Shown here piece after piece: positions 1-8,328 of a stretch of 33,059 bases of DNA. Every line of letters begins with the position of its first letter. Position 1 is the stretch's first letter. The translations under genes and the position numbers were made by a program. The stretch comes from an uncultured Clostridium sp. GTDB lineage: Bacteria; Bacillota; Clostridia; TANB77; CAG-465. The notes below the pieces were generated by a model. That model worked only from the letters and a program-made list of their open reading frames with translations. It ran no database searches and was not told the DNA's origin. The stretch is from positions 1 through 33,059 of the forward strand of contig CAOKPF010000017.1 in assembly GCA_948470565.1 (NCBI GenBank), read 5' to 3'.

Positions 1-1
1 T

Positions 2-18
2 AAGCATTTTTAATGCTT
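2..18. repeat. Short perfect hairpin at the window edge
   Basis: AAGCATT and AATGCTT form a perfect 7-bp stem around a 3-base loop. It may be the end of a terminator for a gene lying before the window, but no T-run follows it directly, so the role is unproven. Confidence 0.35.
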
Positions 19-157
19 GCAAAGATTTTTTATTAAAAAAAGTGTTTAAGACCCGGATTTAATAATATAATTTTAATTTATACAAATAATAATAATAACT
101 AATTACAAATTTTATTTTTGTAAATTTAAATAGTTTTAACCATTTTTAAAAATTACA

Positions 158-189
158 TTGACACTTTAAAACAAATGTGATAGTATTAT
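158..189 (+). promoter_or_regulatory. Promoter of the phosphatase-rpiB-tagO-like operon
   Basis: A perfect TTGACA lies at 158-163. The -10 is less clear: TAGTAT at 181-186 gives a 17-base spacer and TATTAT at 184-189 gives 20. It lies 30-60 bases before the first ribosome binding site of a tightly packed operon. Confidence 0.6.
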
Positions 190-220
190 AATGTATTATT
201 GTAATATTTTGGAGGGAAAT

Positions 221-676
221 ATGAAAAGCATAATGTTTGTATGTACAGGTAATATTTGCAGAAGTCCAATGGCACATTGGTATACACAGTATATTGTACA
301 AAAATTAGGTAAGCAAAATGATTATTTGATAAGTTCATGTGGTATTTATGCTAATGATGGTGAAGCTTCAACAAATAATGCAAAAGAGGCAATGCTTGAA
401 TATGGTGTTAATATGTCTAATCATAGAGCTACAAATATTGCAAATACTAATATACTAGATTATGATTTAATTATTTGTATGACAGTAAATCACAAATTGG
501 CTATACTATCTATGTATCCAAAATTACAGGGAAAAGTTTTTACATTAAAGGAATATGTTGATAAAGATTTAAAGGAATTAGATATATACGATCCATGGGG
601 ATATGATATTGAAGTGTATAGAAATTGTGCTAAAGAAATTACACAATATGTGGATAGGTTGTTACAAAAATTTTAG
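221..676 (+). CDS. ywlE: Low molecular weight protein-tyrosine/arginine phosphatase (YwlE-like)
   Basis: Cytosolic phosphatase of the low-Mr family (151 aa, normal length), which removes phosphate from protein tyrosine or, in YwlE itself, from arginine. The P-loop CTGNICRS at residues 8-15 supplies the nucleophile Cys8 and the phosphate-binding Arg14, and the DPW near residue 124 supplies the general acid. I chose ATG 221 because GGAGGG sits just before it; the in-frame ATG at 191 has no ribosome binding site and overlaps the promoter. The stop codon overlaps the rpiB ribosome binding site, so the two are co-transcribed, an order also seen in Bacillus and clostridia. Substrate (Tyr or Arg) cannot be decided here. 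Confidence 0.92.
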   Translation: MKSIMFVCTGNICRSPMAHWYTQYIVQKLGKQNDYLISSCGIYANDGEASTNNAKEAMLEYGVNMSNHRATNIANTNILDYDLIICMTVNHKLAILSMYPKLQGKVFTLKEYVDKDLKELDIYDPWGYDIEVYRNCAKEITQYVDRLLQKF

Positions 677-684
677 GAGGAAAC

Positions 685-1152
685 ATGATTATAATAGGTT
701 CGGATCATGCTGGTGTGGATTTAAAAAATATAATAAAAAAGTATTTAGATAATAAAAAAATTGAATATAAAGATGTAACTGATTATATAGACCAGACAGG
801 TGATGATTATCCTGATGTAGCTAAGATTATAACAATAGGTGTTTTAAAAGATAAAAGGAATTTTGGAATTGCAATATGTGGCACAGGCATAGGTATATCA
901 ATTGCATGTAATAAAATAAAGGGAATTAGAGCAGCACTGTGTACTAATTCTAATATGGCAGAACTTGCAAGAAAACATAATAATGCTAATATATTGTGCC
1001 TTGGTGCAAGACTTGATGGTATGAATGATAGATTATTTGTTGAAGAAATTGTAAAAGCATTTTTACAACATTCATTTGAGGGTGGCAGACATGTAGCAAG
1101 GCTAGAGAAAATAGTAGACTTAGAAAATACAGTGATAGAAGGTGAGGTATAA
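685..1152 (+). CDS. rpiB: Ribose 5-phosphate isomerase B (RpiB/LacAB family)
   Basis: Converts ribose 5-phosphate and ribulose 5-phosphate in the non-oxidative pentose phosphate pathway; cytosolic. At 155 aa it has the usual length. The N-terminal GSDHAG (residues 5-10), catalytic Cys65 in ICGTGIGIS, and the NxAELARxHNxAN stretch with a following GARL are family hallmarks. AGGAGG overlaps the stop of the preceding phosphatase gene, and the rpiB stop overlaps the next start (TAATG), so it sits inside a translationally linked operon. LacA/LacB galactose-6-phosphate isomerases share the fold, but no lac genes are nearby, which favours RpiB. Confidence 0.93.
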   Translation: MIIIGSDHAGVDLKNIIKKYLDNKKIEYKDVTDYIDQTGDDYPDVAKIITIGVLKDKRNFGIAICGTGIGISIACNKIKGIRAALCTNSNMAELARKHNNANILCLGARLDGMNDRLFVEEIVKAFLQHSFEGGRHVARLEKIVDLENTVIEGEV

Positions 1153-2228
1153 TGTTATTTGTTTATGGCATTATAGTTGTAACATTTATATCTTGCTTAA
1201 TTTTAACCCCATTAGCAATAAAGCTATGTAAAAAGTTTGGTTGGGTCGATATTCCTAAGGATAGTAGAAGAGTGCATACTAAACCAATGCCTAGATGTGG
1301 AGGAATAGCAATAGTTGCATCTATGTTTATTGGTTTTTTAGTTTATTATTTTTTTACAAAAGATATACCATCAATTGCATTAAGTGAAAAATTTTATGGT
1401 TATGCAATAGGTGGACTTATCATAGCTCTAATGGGATTTATAGATGATATTTTTACACTTAGGGCTAGATATAAGTTTGTTTTTCAACTAATTGCAGCAC
1501 TTATAGCATATTATTTTGGAATTAGAATATCTGGAGTAAAAATTCCATTTATATATACTGATGTTATAGATTTTGGAATACTTGACTTACCAATTACATT
1601 AATTTGGCTTATAGGTGTTACAAACGCATTAAATTTAATTGATGGTTTAGATGGACTAGCAGCAGGTATTGCTTCAATCTCTTCGATAGCTTTGCTTACT
1701 ATATTTATAGCTACATCAGCAAGCTTAGAGGCAATTGTAATAATAGCAGTTTTGGTAGGTGCTACACTTGGATTTTTACCATATAATTTTAATCCTGCAA
1801 AGACGTTTATGGGAGATGTAAGTTCAAATTTGTTAGGATTTACACTTGCAGTTGTTGCAACTTTAGGATTTGCTAAAGGATATACAATGCTTGCTATAAT
1901 ATCCCCAATTCTTATATTGGGTGTACCTATATTTGATACTTTATTTGCTATGGTAAGGCGTTTTTTGAAAGGTCAACCTATGTTAAAACCAGATGGGGCA
2001 CATATACATCATAGATTATTAAAAAGAGGACTTTCACAAAGGCAAGCAGTTTTATTATTATATACAATAACTAGTGTACTTTGTATAATTGCTGTAACAA
2101 TAGTTGATGCTGATATATGGAAATTAATTCTACTTATTATTTCTATTGTAATATTTATATTGCTTGGAATATTAAGTGTAGTAAAGAGTAAAGAAAAAGT
2201 TGAAGAAAATAATGGAAAAGAATTATAG
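1152..2228 (+). CDS. tagO: Undecaprenyl-phosphate GlcNAc-1-phosphate transferase (TagO/WecA, MraY-like)
   Basis: Polytopic membrane enzyme (358 aa) that loads a sugar-1-phosphate onto undecaprenyl phosphate, the first step of teichoic acid or related wall-polymer synthesis. About ten hydrophobic segments are visible. Conserved cytoplasmic loops include an Asp pair in GFIDDIF, NLIDGLDGLA, the metal-binding FMGD motif and HIHHRL, which is typical of the WecA/TagO branch rather than MraY. The FMGD motif continues VSSN where TGS is usual. Start ATG overlaps the rpiB stop by one base. The exact sugar is inferred from the branch, not shown. Confidence 0.88.
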   Translation: MLFVYGIIVVTFISCLILTPLAIKLCKKFGWVDIPKDSRRVHTKPMPRCGGIAIVASMFIGFLVYYFFTKDIPSIALSEKFYGYAIGGLIIALMGFIDDIFTLRARYKFVFQLIAALIAYYFGIRISGVKIPFIYTDVIDFGILDLPITLIWLIGVTNALNLIDGLDGLAAGIASISSIALLTIFIATSASLEAIVIIAVLVGATLGFLPYNFNPAKTFMGDVSSNLLGFTLAVVATLGFAKGYTMLAIISPILILGVPIFDTLFAMVRRFLKGQPMLKPDGAHIHHRLLKRGLSQRQAVLLLYTITSVLCIIAVTIVDADIWKLILLIISIVIFILLGILSVVKSKEKVEENNGKEL

Positions 2229-2241
2229 AAAGGTGATAAAA

Positions 2242-2682
2242 ATGAAAGAATTATTATTAAATGAATTAAAAGAGGCTATGAAGAATAAAGATGAATTAAG
2301 AAAAAATACAATAACAATGCTTAGAGCTGCAATTTTGCAAGTTGAAAAGGATAATCAAAAAGAATTAAATGATGAAGAAATACAAGTTATTGTATCAAAG
2401 GAAGTTAAAAAAAGAAAAGAAGCTATTGAAGATTTCAAGAAAGCAGATAGACAAGATTTAGTAGATAGTTCTAATAAAGAAATTGAAATTTTAAGCAAAT
2501 ATTTACCTGAGCAATTGTCAGAAGAACAGATAGTAACATTAGTAAAAGAGGCTATATCTAGTGTAGATGCAACAAGTCCTAAAGATATGGGAAAAGTAAT
2601 GCAATTTTTAAGACCAAAGGTAAGTGGTAAAGCTGATGGAAAACTTGTTAGCGATATTGTAAAAAATGAACTTTCTAAGTAA
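2242..2682 (+). CDS. yqeY: GatB/YqeY family protein
   Basis: A 146-aa soluble protein of the GatB/YqeY family, related to the tail domain of the GatB subunit of tRNA amidotransferase and thought to be tRNA-linked, though its function is not settled. Features are the N-terminal helix with KxDELRKNTITMLRAAI, an EEIQVIVSKEVKKRKEAIEDF helix, LSKYLPEQLSEEQI, and a C-terminal SGKADGKLVSDIVK segment. ATG 2242 is chosen because AAAGGTGA precedes it by a good distance; upstream in-frame ATGs lie inside the tagO-like gene and lack a ribosome binding site. It is the last gene of the first operon and is followed by a terminator. Confidence 0.92.
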   Translation: MKELLLNELKEAMKNKDELRKNTITMLRAAILQVEKDNQKELNDEEIQVIVSKEVKKRKEAIEDFKKADRQDLVDSSNKEIEILSKYLPEQLSEEQIVTLVKEAISSVDATSPKDMGKVMQFLRPKVSGKADGKLVSDIVKNELSK

Positions 2683-2686
2683 TAAT

Positions 2687-2713
2687 ACCAAGAGTAATCT
2701 TGGTTTTTGTTTT
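2687..2713 (+). terminator. Rho-independent terminator after yqeY
   Basis: ACCAAGA, a GTAA loop and TCTTGGT form a perfect 7-bp stem followed by TTTTGTTTT. It separates the first operon from the peptidase pair. Confidence 0.88.
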
Positions 2714-2754
2714 AATATATAAAAATCGCATATAATAAAAAGGGAGTGATTATA

Positions 2755-4020
2755 TTGAATTTATATAAAATTAATGATGAAAAATTTAAAAGTATATATA
2801 TTTCTATAAACTTTACAATGCCCGTAAAGAATGAAGAAATATCTCAAAATGCAGTGTTGGCTTCTATTTTATCCAAGTCATCTGCAAAATATAAAACACA
2901 AAAAGATATAGAAAAAAAGCTATATGAATTATATGGTGTAAATTTTGATATAAATGTAGAATTTGTTGGTGATTTATATAATGTTGCGTTTAGAATAGAA
3001 TGTATTAATAAAAAATACTTGCCTGATAATCAGGACGTATTAGAAGAAAGTATTCAGTTCTTACATGATATTATATTTGAGCCTAATATGAATTTAGGAA
3101 AATTTGATGAAAAAATAATAGAAATAGAAAAAGATGCAATAATTGAAAAATTAAGAATGATAAAAGATGATAAACTAAGATATTCTGTATTTAAAACAGA
3201 AGGGTTGTTATGCAAAGATGAGCCATTTGGTATGTTTGTATATGGTAAGGAAGATGATGTTAAAGCCATAACAGATGTAGATTTATATAACAGATATAAT
3301 AATTTAATCAAAAATTCATGTATAACAGTACTATTATCAGGAAATTTAAATGGATATGATGATATAGAGCAAAGTTTCCAAAAAATATTTGGAAATAAGT
3401 TAAATACTAATATAAATTACGATGAACTTATATATAATATAGTAAATAGTACTAAAAGAAAAAATAATAAAATAAATGAAACTTATGAGAAACAAGATAC
3501 AGTTCAAAGTGTTATGACGTTTGGACTTAGATTAAAAGAGCATGTAGATAATGATTTTTATGCATTTAATGTGTATAATTCTATTTTAGGTGCAACTCCA
3601 AGTTCTAAGCTATTTCAAAATTTTAGGGAAAAAGAGTCACTTGCATATACTGTAAGATCAAGATGTTATAGATTTAAAGGAATTTTGATTATATATGCTG
3701 GAATAGAAAGGAAAAATTATAATAGGGCAAAGGAAGTAATTATTCAAAATTTAAATGAAATGTGTAGTGGGAATATTTCTGATGCTGAGTTTGAAGCTTC
3801 AAAGAAAAGCTTAATTTCAGATTTATTAGAATGGAATGATTCAAAAATTGCAATTTCAAAAATGATTTTTTCTAATTTAATAGTAAATAAAAATGATAAA
3901 ATTACAGTTTATGATATGATCGATAATATAAAGAAAGTTACAAAGCAAGATGTTATTAATATCGCTAATAGATTAGAAGTTGAAGAAATATTTTTACTTG
4001 GAGGTGAGCAAGATGCATAA
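2755..4020 (+). CDS. M16 peptidase-like protein, non-catalytic partner (YmfF-like)
   Basis: A 421-aa protein of the insulinase/M16 fold. The N-terminal half lacks the HxxEH zinc motif of active M16 enzymes, while the C-terminal half has the typical R/Y pair region (SKLFQNFREKESLAYTVRS). In YmfF/YmfH-type pairs the inactive and active subunits are encoded side by side, as here. TTG 2755 is taken as start because GGGAG ends at 2746 and gives a spacing of 8; a GTG at 2746 would overlap that site. The 3' end overlaps the next gene by 8 bases, pointing to translational coupling. Substrate unknown; a peptide-processing role is an inference from the family. Confidence 0.85.
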   Translation: MNLYKINDEKFKSIYISINFTMPVKNEEISQNAVLASILSKSSAKYKTQKDIEKKLYELYGVNFDINVEFVGDLYNVAFRIECINKKYLPDNQDVLEESIQFLHDIIFEPNMNLGKFDEKIIEIEKDAIIEKLRMIKDDKLRYSVFKTEGLLCKDEPFGMFVYGKEDDVKAITDVDLYNRYNNLIKNSCITVLLSGNLNGYDDIEQSFQKIFGNKLNTNINYDELIYNIVNSTKRKNNKINETYEKQDTVQSVMTFGLRLKEHVDNDFYAFNVYNSILGATPSSKLFQNFREKESLAYTVRSRCYRFKGILIIYAGIERKNYNRAKEVIIQNLNEMCSGNISDAEFEASKKSLISDLLEWNDSKIAISKMIFSNLIVNKNDKITVYDMIDNIKKVTKQDVINIANRLEVEEIFLLGGEQDA

Positions 4021-5308
4021 CTTTGAAATAATTGAAAATAAAATTTTAGATGAAATTACATATAAAACTACTTTAAAAAATGGACTAGATGTATATATTT
4101 GCAAGAAAAAAGGCTATCAAAAAAAGGTTGGAATGTTTGGTACGAAATATGGTTCAATTATAAATGATTTTGTTGATATAAATAGTGGAAAGAGAATTAA
4201 AGTACCAGATGGTGTAGCGCATTTCTTAGAACATAAGCTATTTGAACAGGAAGGTGCTAATGCACTAGATTTATTTTCAAAAATTGGTGTATCATCAAAT
4301 GCTTATACTTCTTTTGACCATACAGTATATTATTTTGAAACAATAGATAAATTTAATGAAGCAATAGAACTTTTAATAAAGCTTGTAAAGACACCATATT
4401 TTACAAAAGAAAATGTTGATAAAGAACAAGGGATAATTGCACAAGAAATTAGTATGTATGATGATGATCCAAGTTATATAGCTTATTTTAACACTCTTAA
4501 AGCTATGTATATTAATCACCCAATAAGTATAGATATTGCAGGGACAGTAGAGTCTATATCACATATAACAGAAGATATATTATATACATGTTATAATACA
4601 TTTTATAACCCAAGTAATATGTTTTTTGTGGTTGTAGGAGATGTAGATGAAAACGAAACTGTGGAATTAATTGAAAAAAATATAAAGCTATATGAACCTG
4701 ATTTTGATAGTAAAACTGTGAAGGAAGTAGAAAAGTATATTAGCCCTGAGCCTGAAGATGTAAAAACTCATGAAATAGAACAAAAATTAGATATATATAT
4801 GCCTCAATTAGGTATTGGATATAAATTATTACCTATTAACGGTGATAGACTTATAAAAATGGAGATTTTAGCTGATATTGTATATGAAATGTATTTTTCA
4901 AAGATTACTAATTTTTATCAAAAAGAATATAATAGTGGATTATTAATTGAACCAGTTATTGTTGAATTTGAAGGAAGTAGTAGTTTTGCACATATTTTAT
5001 TATCTGCAATTTCTCCTAATATTGATACATTAAAAGAACATATACTAGATTATATAGAAATGATAAAAAATAGTGAAATTGATTTAGAATTATTTGAAAC
5101 TATTAAAAAGAAAAAAATTGGTGAAAATATATTAGTATCAGAGAGTATAACAATTTCGTATAGAAGAATAATTGAAAGTATTGTTGATGATACAACACTT
5201 TATGCTCATAATGATATTTTAAAGAATATAACACCACAAGATGTAAAAGAGTTTTTGAATAACTTTGAAAGTGATAAACAAGTCATATCTGTAATTAGAC
5301 AAAAATAG
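4013..5308 (+). CDS. M16 zinc peptidase (YmfH-like), catalytic partner
   Basis: A 431-aa zinc metallopeptidase of family M16. The inverted zinc motif HFLEH lies near residue 70, followed about 75 residues later by an EQGIIAQEI segment that provides the third metal ligand (Glu). The C-terminal half is the usual structural repeat. Start ATG 4013 has GGAGGTGA just upstream, inside the end of the preceding gene. Together the two genes probably encode a heteromeric peptidase in the cytosol, since neither has a signal peptide. No clear terminator follows. Confidence 0.88.
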   Translation: MHNFEIIENKILDEITYKTTLKNGLDVYICKKKGYQKKVGMFGTKYGSIINDFVDINSGKRIKVPDGVAHFLEHKLFEQEGANALDLFSKIGVSSNAYTSFDHTVYYFETIDKFNEAIELLIKLVKTPYFTKENVDKEQGIIAQEISMYDDDPSYIAYFNTLKAMYINHPISIDIAGTVESISHITEDILYTCYNTFYNPSNMFFVVVGDVDENETVELIEKNIKLYEPDFDSKTVKEVEKYISPEPEDVKTHEIEQKLDIYMPQLGIGYKLLPINGDRLIKMEILADIVYEMYFSKITNFYQKEYNSGLLIEPVIVEFEGSSSFAHILLSAISPNIDTLKEHILDYIEMIKNSEIDLELFETIKKKKIGENILVSESITISYRRIIESIVDDTTLYAHNDILKNITPQDVKEFLNNFESDKQVISVIRQK

Positions 5309-5412
5309 ACAATATTTTACAAAAGTTTATTTCCCTATACTGTATATATTTTAAATTGAAACATATACTATTTATGTAGAAAATAAGTTCTCAAAGCTTA
5401 ACAAAAAGCAGA

Positions 5413-5479
5413 TTTTGTCGAATTTTGCGACCGATTTTCGACAACAAATATTGACAATTTTTTTTAAATATAGTATATA
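5413..5479 (+). promoter_or_regulatory. Spo0A-controlled promoter of the Spo0E-like gene
   Basis: TTTTGTCGAA at 5413-5422 matches the Spo0A box, and TTCGACAA at 5437-5444 is a second box on the opposite strand. They are followed at once by TTGACA (5451-5456) and TATATA (5474-5479) with a 17-base spacer. The boxes lie directly upstream of the -35, a position fitting activation by phosphorylated Spo0A, though repression is possible. Confidence 0.72.
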
Positions 5480-5499
5480 TAGTTTAGGGGGAGAGATAT

Positions 5500-5652
5500 A
5501 TGTTAATAGAGGATATAACAAAGTTGAAAGATAAACTTGAAAAACAAGTTGCAAATAATGAACCATATAGTGATATATATGAAACGAGTGTTAAAATTGA
5601 CAAACTTCTCGTTGAATATTATCAAAAATATGGTTTATCTAAAGAAGATTAA
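5500..5652 (+). CDS. Spo0E-like sporulation regulatory aspartyl-phosphate phosphatase
   Basis: A 50-aa protein with the Spo0E family layout of two amphipathic helices and the signature S-x-x-I-D-x-L-L at residues 30-37, in which the Asp is the catalytic residue in known members. Members remove phosphate from Spo0A and so delay sporulation. GGGGGAGAG precedes ATG 5500. Two Spo0A boxes in its promoter suggest feedback on the Spo0A pathway. Its last 14 bases overlap the 3' end of the convergent gene at 5639-6031. The short length and motif fit the family well; which phosphoprotein it acts on is inferred. Confidence 0.8.
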   Translation: MLIEDITKLKDKLEKQVANNEPYSDIYETSVKIDKLLVEYYQKYGLSKED

Positions 5653-6031
5653 AACTACTAAACGATATATTGAATAATAATAGCCCTAGGACAATAATTA
5701 ATGAAAAATCAGTTTCAGTTTCTACAAGTAATAATAATATTAAAGCAATGATTATAAGATCGTCGAGTGCAATAGAAAATCCAAATATTGATATGTTATT
5801 ATCAGTTATATTTAATAAATTTGTTAAAAAATTACCATCTTTGTTTGGAATTTGTTCTTGTCTTTCATTAATATTGCTATTGTCAATATTTTCAGTATGA
5901 GAACTACTAAATGGATTATTATTCATATAATTTAAATTTTGATAAAAGGTAGGATGCCATGTATTGTTTATGTAAGCTCTGTATCTATAATCGTAGAAAT
6001 TTGGGTAATACATATTATTATACATTTTCAT
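5639..6031 (-). CDS. Hypothetical membrane protein, Tyr/Asn-rich head
   Basis: I do not recognise a named function. The 130-aa product has a Tyr/Asn-rich hydrophilic N-terminal part and two C-terminal hydrophobic segments, one containing DDLIIIALILLLL, separated by a short acidic turn (ETETD); similar small proteins are common in clostridia. Start at 6031 (MKMYNN) has AAAGGTAG upstream inside the end of the preceding gene. It is the last gene of a three-gene operon read leftwards from 6733. The N-terminal composition is reminiscent of spore coat or surface proteins, but this is only a resemblance. Confidence 0.7.
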   Translation of the reverse strand: MKMYNNMYYPNFYDYRYRAYINNTWHPTFYQNLNYMNNNPFSSSHTENIDNSNINERQEQIPNKDGNFLTNLLNITDNNISIFGFSIALDDLIIIALILLLLVETETDFSLIIVLGLLLFNISFSSFNLL

Positions 6032-6554
6032 CACTACCTTTTTTATCAAATATGCCTAAAGCATTTATAACTGTTAAAATTGTTATGTATTCATTTATTT
6101 TATCTTGTCTTGACTTTCTTAAGAATGGTTTTAAAGATAAAAGTAAATTTTTTTTAGGATCATTTTTCCCAATTGAGGACATTATTTTTTGAAGTCTTAA
6201 TATATTTTTTTCATCAAACATATTTCCATTTGAATCGCTGCTATTTGTATTAGTATTTGAATTACCACTTATATTTTTTAGTAATGCGCCAATGTCTAAA
6301 TTTTGTAGTATAGAACTTAAACCTGACATATTAATTCCACTATTATTTATGTTTTGATTTTCTTGATTACTATTTGTATTATCATCAGCATTATTAGTAT
6401 TAGTTTGGTCATTTTCAGTATTTGATGAAGAATTATTATTCTGTATATTGCTATCCTCATTTAGCTTTGATTGAATGCTTTGTATTAAATTAAATAACTC
6501 AGCTTGATTAGAAGAACTATTTTGATTTTGTTCTTCAATATTTTTTTCGTCCAT
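6018..6554 (-). CDS. Hypothetical protein with long Asn/Ser/Gln-rich region
   Basis: Unrecognised 178-aa protein. Residues about 1-120 are a low-complexity Asn/Ser/Asp/Gln-rich stretch, interrupted by GINMSGLSSILQNLDIGALLKNI, and the last 60 residues form a more ordered basic helical region. There is no signal peptide or membrane segment. Its ATG overlaps the stop of the 59-aa gene (TAATG), and its end overlaps the next gene, so translation of all three is probably coupled. The helical tail resembles the end of small clostridial proteins that occur with membrane partners; a structural or assembly role is a guess. Confidence 0.7.
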   Translation of the reverse strand: MDEKNIEEQNQNSSSNQAELFNLIQSIQSKLNEDSNIQNNNSSSNTENDQTNTNNADDNTNSNQENQNINNSGINMSGLSSILQNLDIGALLKNISGNSNTNTNSSDSNGNMFDEKNILRLQKIMSSIGKNDPKKNLLLSLKPFLRKSRQDKINEYITILTVINALGIFDKKGSDENV

Positions 6555-6733
6555 TATTTTTGTGTATTGTTTTGGTTTTTGCTAAGCATACCAACCAAAT
6601 TTGCTAAATCTTCACTAGACATATTTTGAACCATTCTACTTACCTGTTCAATTTTTGATTTATCTATTGTTGATAATAATTCTAGTAGTTTTGAATTTAA
6701 CATAGAGTTCATGTCATTTTGGTTATTATTCAT
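6554..6733 (-). CDS. Small hypothetical protein, 59 aa
   Basis: An open frame of 59 codons with AAAGGAGATGA before its ATG at 6733, first gene of the leftward operon. The product is Asn/Gln-rich at both ends with a central amphipathic stretch (KLLELLSTIDKSKIEQVSRM, then MSSEDLANLVGML). Its tail resembles in style the neighbouring 178-aa protein. No function recognised. Confidence 0.68.
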   Translation of the reverse strand: MNNNQNDMNSMLNSKLLELLSTIDKSKIEQVSRMVQNMSSEDLANLVGMLSKNQNNTQK

Positions 6734-6905
6734 AAAAAAATCATCTCCTTTAAATAATTATATTATAAGTATATGCAGGTATTTAATTATTGTGAAAAAA
6801 ATTGCATATATATGTTAAAATATGTGATTGAAATTATATTTTATAGTATTATTGATTTAGGTCCGTTTAATAAGTTACTTTAAAAAAGTAATATTATTGA
6901 AAATT

Positions 6906-6950
6906 ATAACAAAAAAACATTGAAATATATATGTAATTCAATGTCTTTTA
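6906..6950 (-). terminator. Terminator of the AAA/DUF4143 gene; copy 1 of a hairpin repeat
   Basis: ACATTGAA (6917-6924) and TTCAATGT (6937-6944) form an 8-bp stem. On the - strand it is followed by seven T residues, placing it right after the ATPase gene. A near-identical element is at 8926-8970. Confidence 0.75.
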
Positions 6951-6960
6951 CAGTGTATTT

Positions 6961-8275
6961 TTATTTTATTAAAAATGTAGAATACAATGGTATAGTTTTT
7001 ATTTTATTAGCAAAACCAAAATTTTTAGCGCAAATTCTTATACCATAATTAGGCTTAAATTGTTGTATATATAAATTCAAACTTTTTGATTTTATACTAT
7101 CTCCCGCTTTTACTTCTATTGGTATAAGACCATATTTATTTTGTATTACAAAGTCTACTTCAGCAGTATTATTATTTTTCCAATAGTAAATATTTTCAAA
7201 GTTAATATTTAATTGTTGTTGAACATAGTTTTCAGCAATTTCTCCTTTATATATGAATTCTTTATCAAGAATTATATCTTCAAGATTAATATTTAAAATA
7301 GAATTTAATATGCCTACATCATTTAAATATAGTTTGAAAATCTCTTCGTCTTTAAATGCCTCTGGTGGATTTTGTGGAGTTTTTAACATACATATTTTAT
7401 TTACTAGTTTACTAGATAATAGCCATTGTAATGCTGTTTCATAATTTTTACTTCTTGCACCATTACGTACTTTATTATATTGAAATTTATTGCTTTTATT
7501 TCCTATTTGTATAGGAATAGAATTATATATGTTTTCAATTCTAACAGTTTCAGTTGCATCTTTAACATATTTTTTCATATCATTTAAGTATCCATTAGTA
7601 ATATTTTTTAATATTTTTCTATTATATTCGATAATATCTTTATTAACACTTAAAATATTATTTATTGAATCTGGCATTCCACCAGTGCAAAGGTATAGTC
7701 TATATAGTGAAAGTAAATCATTATGTATAACATCTACTATTGGTGTGTTAGTTTCGTAGTGCTCATTTAATATTTGAATAGTATTATCTCCAGTGGTTGC
7801 TATTAAGAATTCTTCAAAATCCATAGGGTACATATTTAGTATATCTACTTTGCCGACAGGAAATGCTTTTTCCATTCTTTTTAATTTAACACCTAGTAAA
7901 CTACCTGCACAAATAATTTTATAAGGAATTTCAGATTCGTTAAAATATTTTAAACTACTTATAATCTCTTCGCTTTCTTGTATTTCATCAAAAAAAATAA
8001 CAGTATTATTAAAATCAATATTTATATTTTTTTCATTTTTAATAATAATTTTTAGTAATTTTATTTTATCCATAATTGAAATTTTTCTTTCAAATAATTC
8101 AACTATGTTTTCACTTTCAAATAAGTTTATATAAACATATTTTTCAAATTCATTTTTACAAAATTCCTTTATTGTATATGTTTTTCCAACTTGTCTTGCT
8201 CCGTACAACCATTAATGGTATTTCTATATTATTGTTTTTCCAATTTAATAATTCATTATATATTTTTCTTTCCAT
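6961..8275 (-). pseudogene. AAA ATPase with DUF4143 domain, frameshifted near its start
   Basis: Member of the AAA_14/DUF4143 ATPase family, common accessory genes of unclear role. The start is ATG 8275 with AAGGGAGA upstream, giving MERKIYNELLNWKNNN..PLMV; one extra base near 8208-8212 then shifts the frame, and the rest reads YGARQVGKT (Walker A), VIFFDEIQE (Walker B) and about 380 more residues without interruption. The C-terminal part contains the DUF4143 region and a nuclease-like AEVDFVI...IPIEVKAG motif, as in PD-(D/E)xK folds. The frame past the shift could only be started from a TTG without a ribosome binding site. It is either freshly inactivated or the base is a sequencing error. 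Confidence 0.82.
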
Positions 8276-8295
8276 AAATTTCTCCCTTATTATAT

Positions 8296-8324
8296 ATTTT
8301 AACTAAATCTAGGAATATTGTCAA
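8296..8324 (-). promoter_or_regulatory. Promoter of the AAA/DUF4143 gene
   Basis: On the - strand TTGACA (8324-8319) and TAAAAT (8301-8296) are separated by exactly 17 bases, with the ribosome binding site just downstream. Three repeats lie directly behind its -35. Confidence 0.82.
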
Positions 8325-8328
8325 TAAT

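Noticed and set aside
5372-5566. A 64-codon - strand frame over the Spo0A-box region
   Set aside because: It runs through the Spo0A boxes and promoter and opposite the Spo0E-like gene, and has no binding site.
5670-6192. Two + strand frames opposite the small-protein operon
   Set aside because: No ribosome binding site and no promoter; the - strand frames have overlapping stop/start codons with good sites and are clearly the coding strand.
6875-6891. TTACTTT/AAAGTAA hairpin in the gap after the small-protein operon promoter region
   Set aside because: A perfect 7-bp stem, but with no T-run, no promoter leading to it and no gene end beside it; in DNA this AT-rich such stems arise easily.
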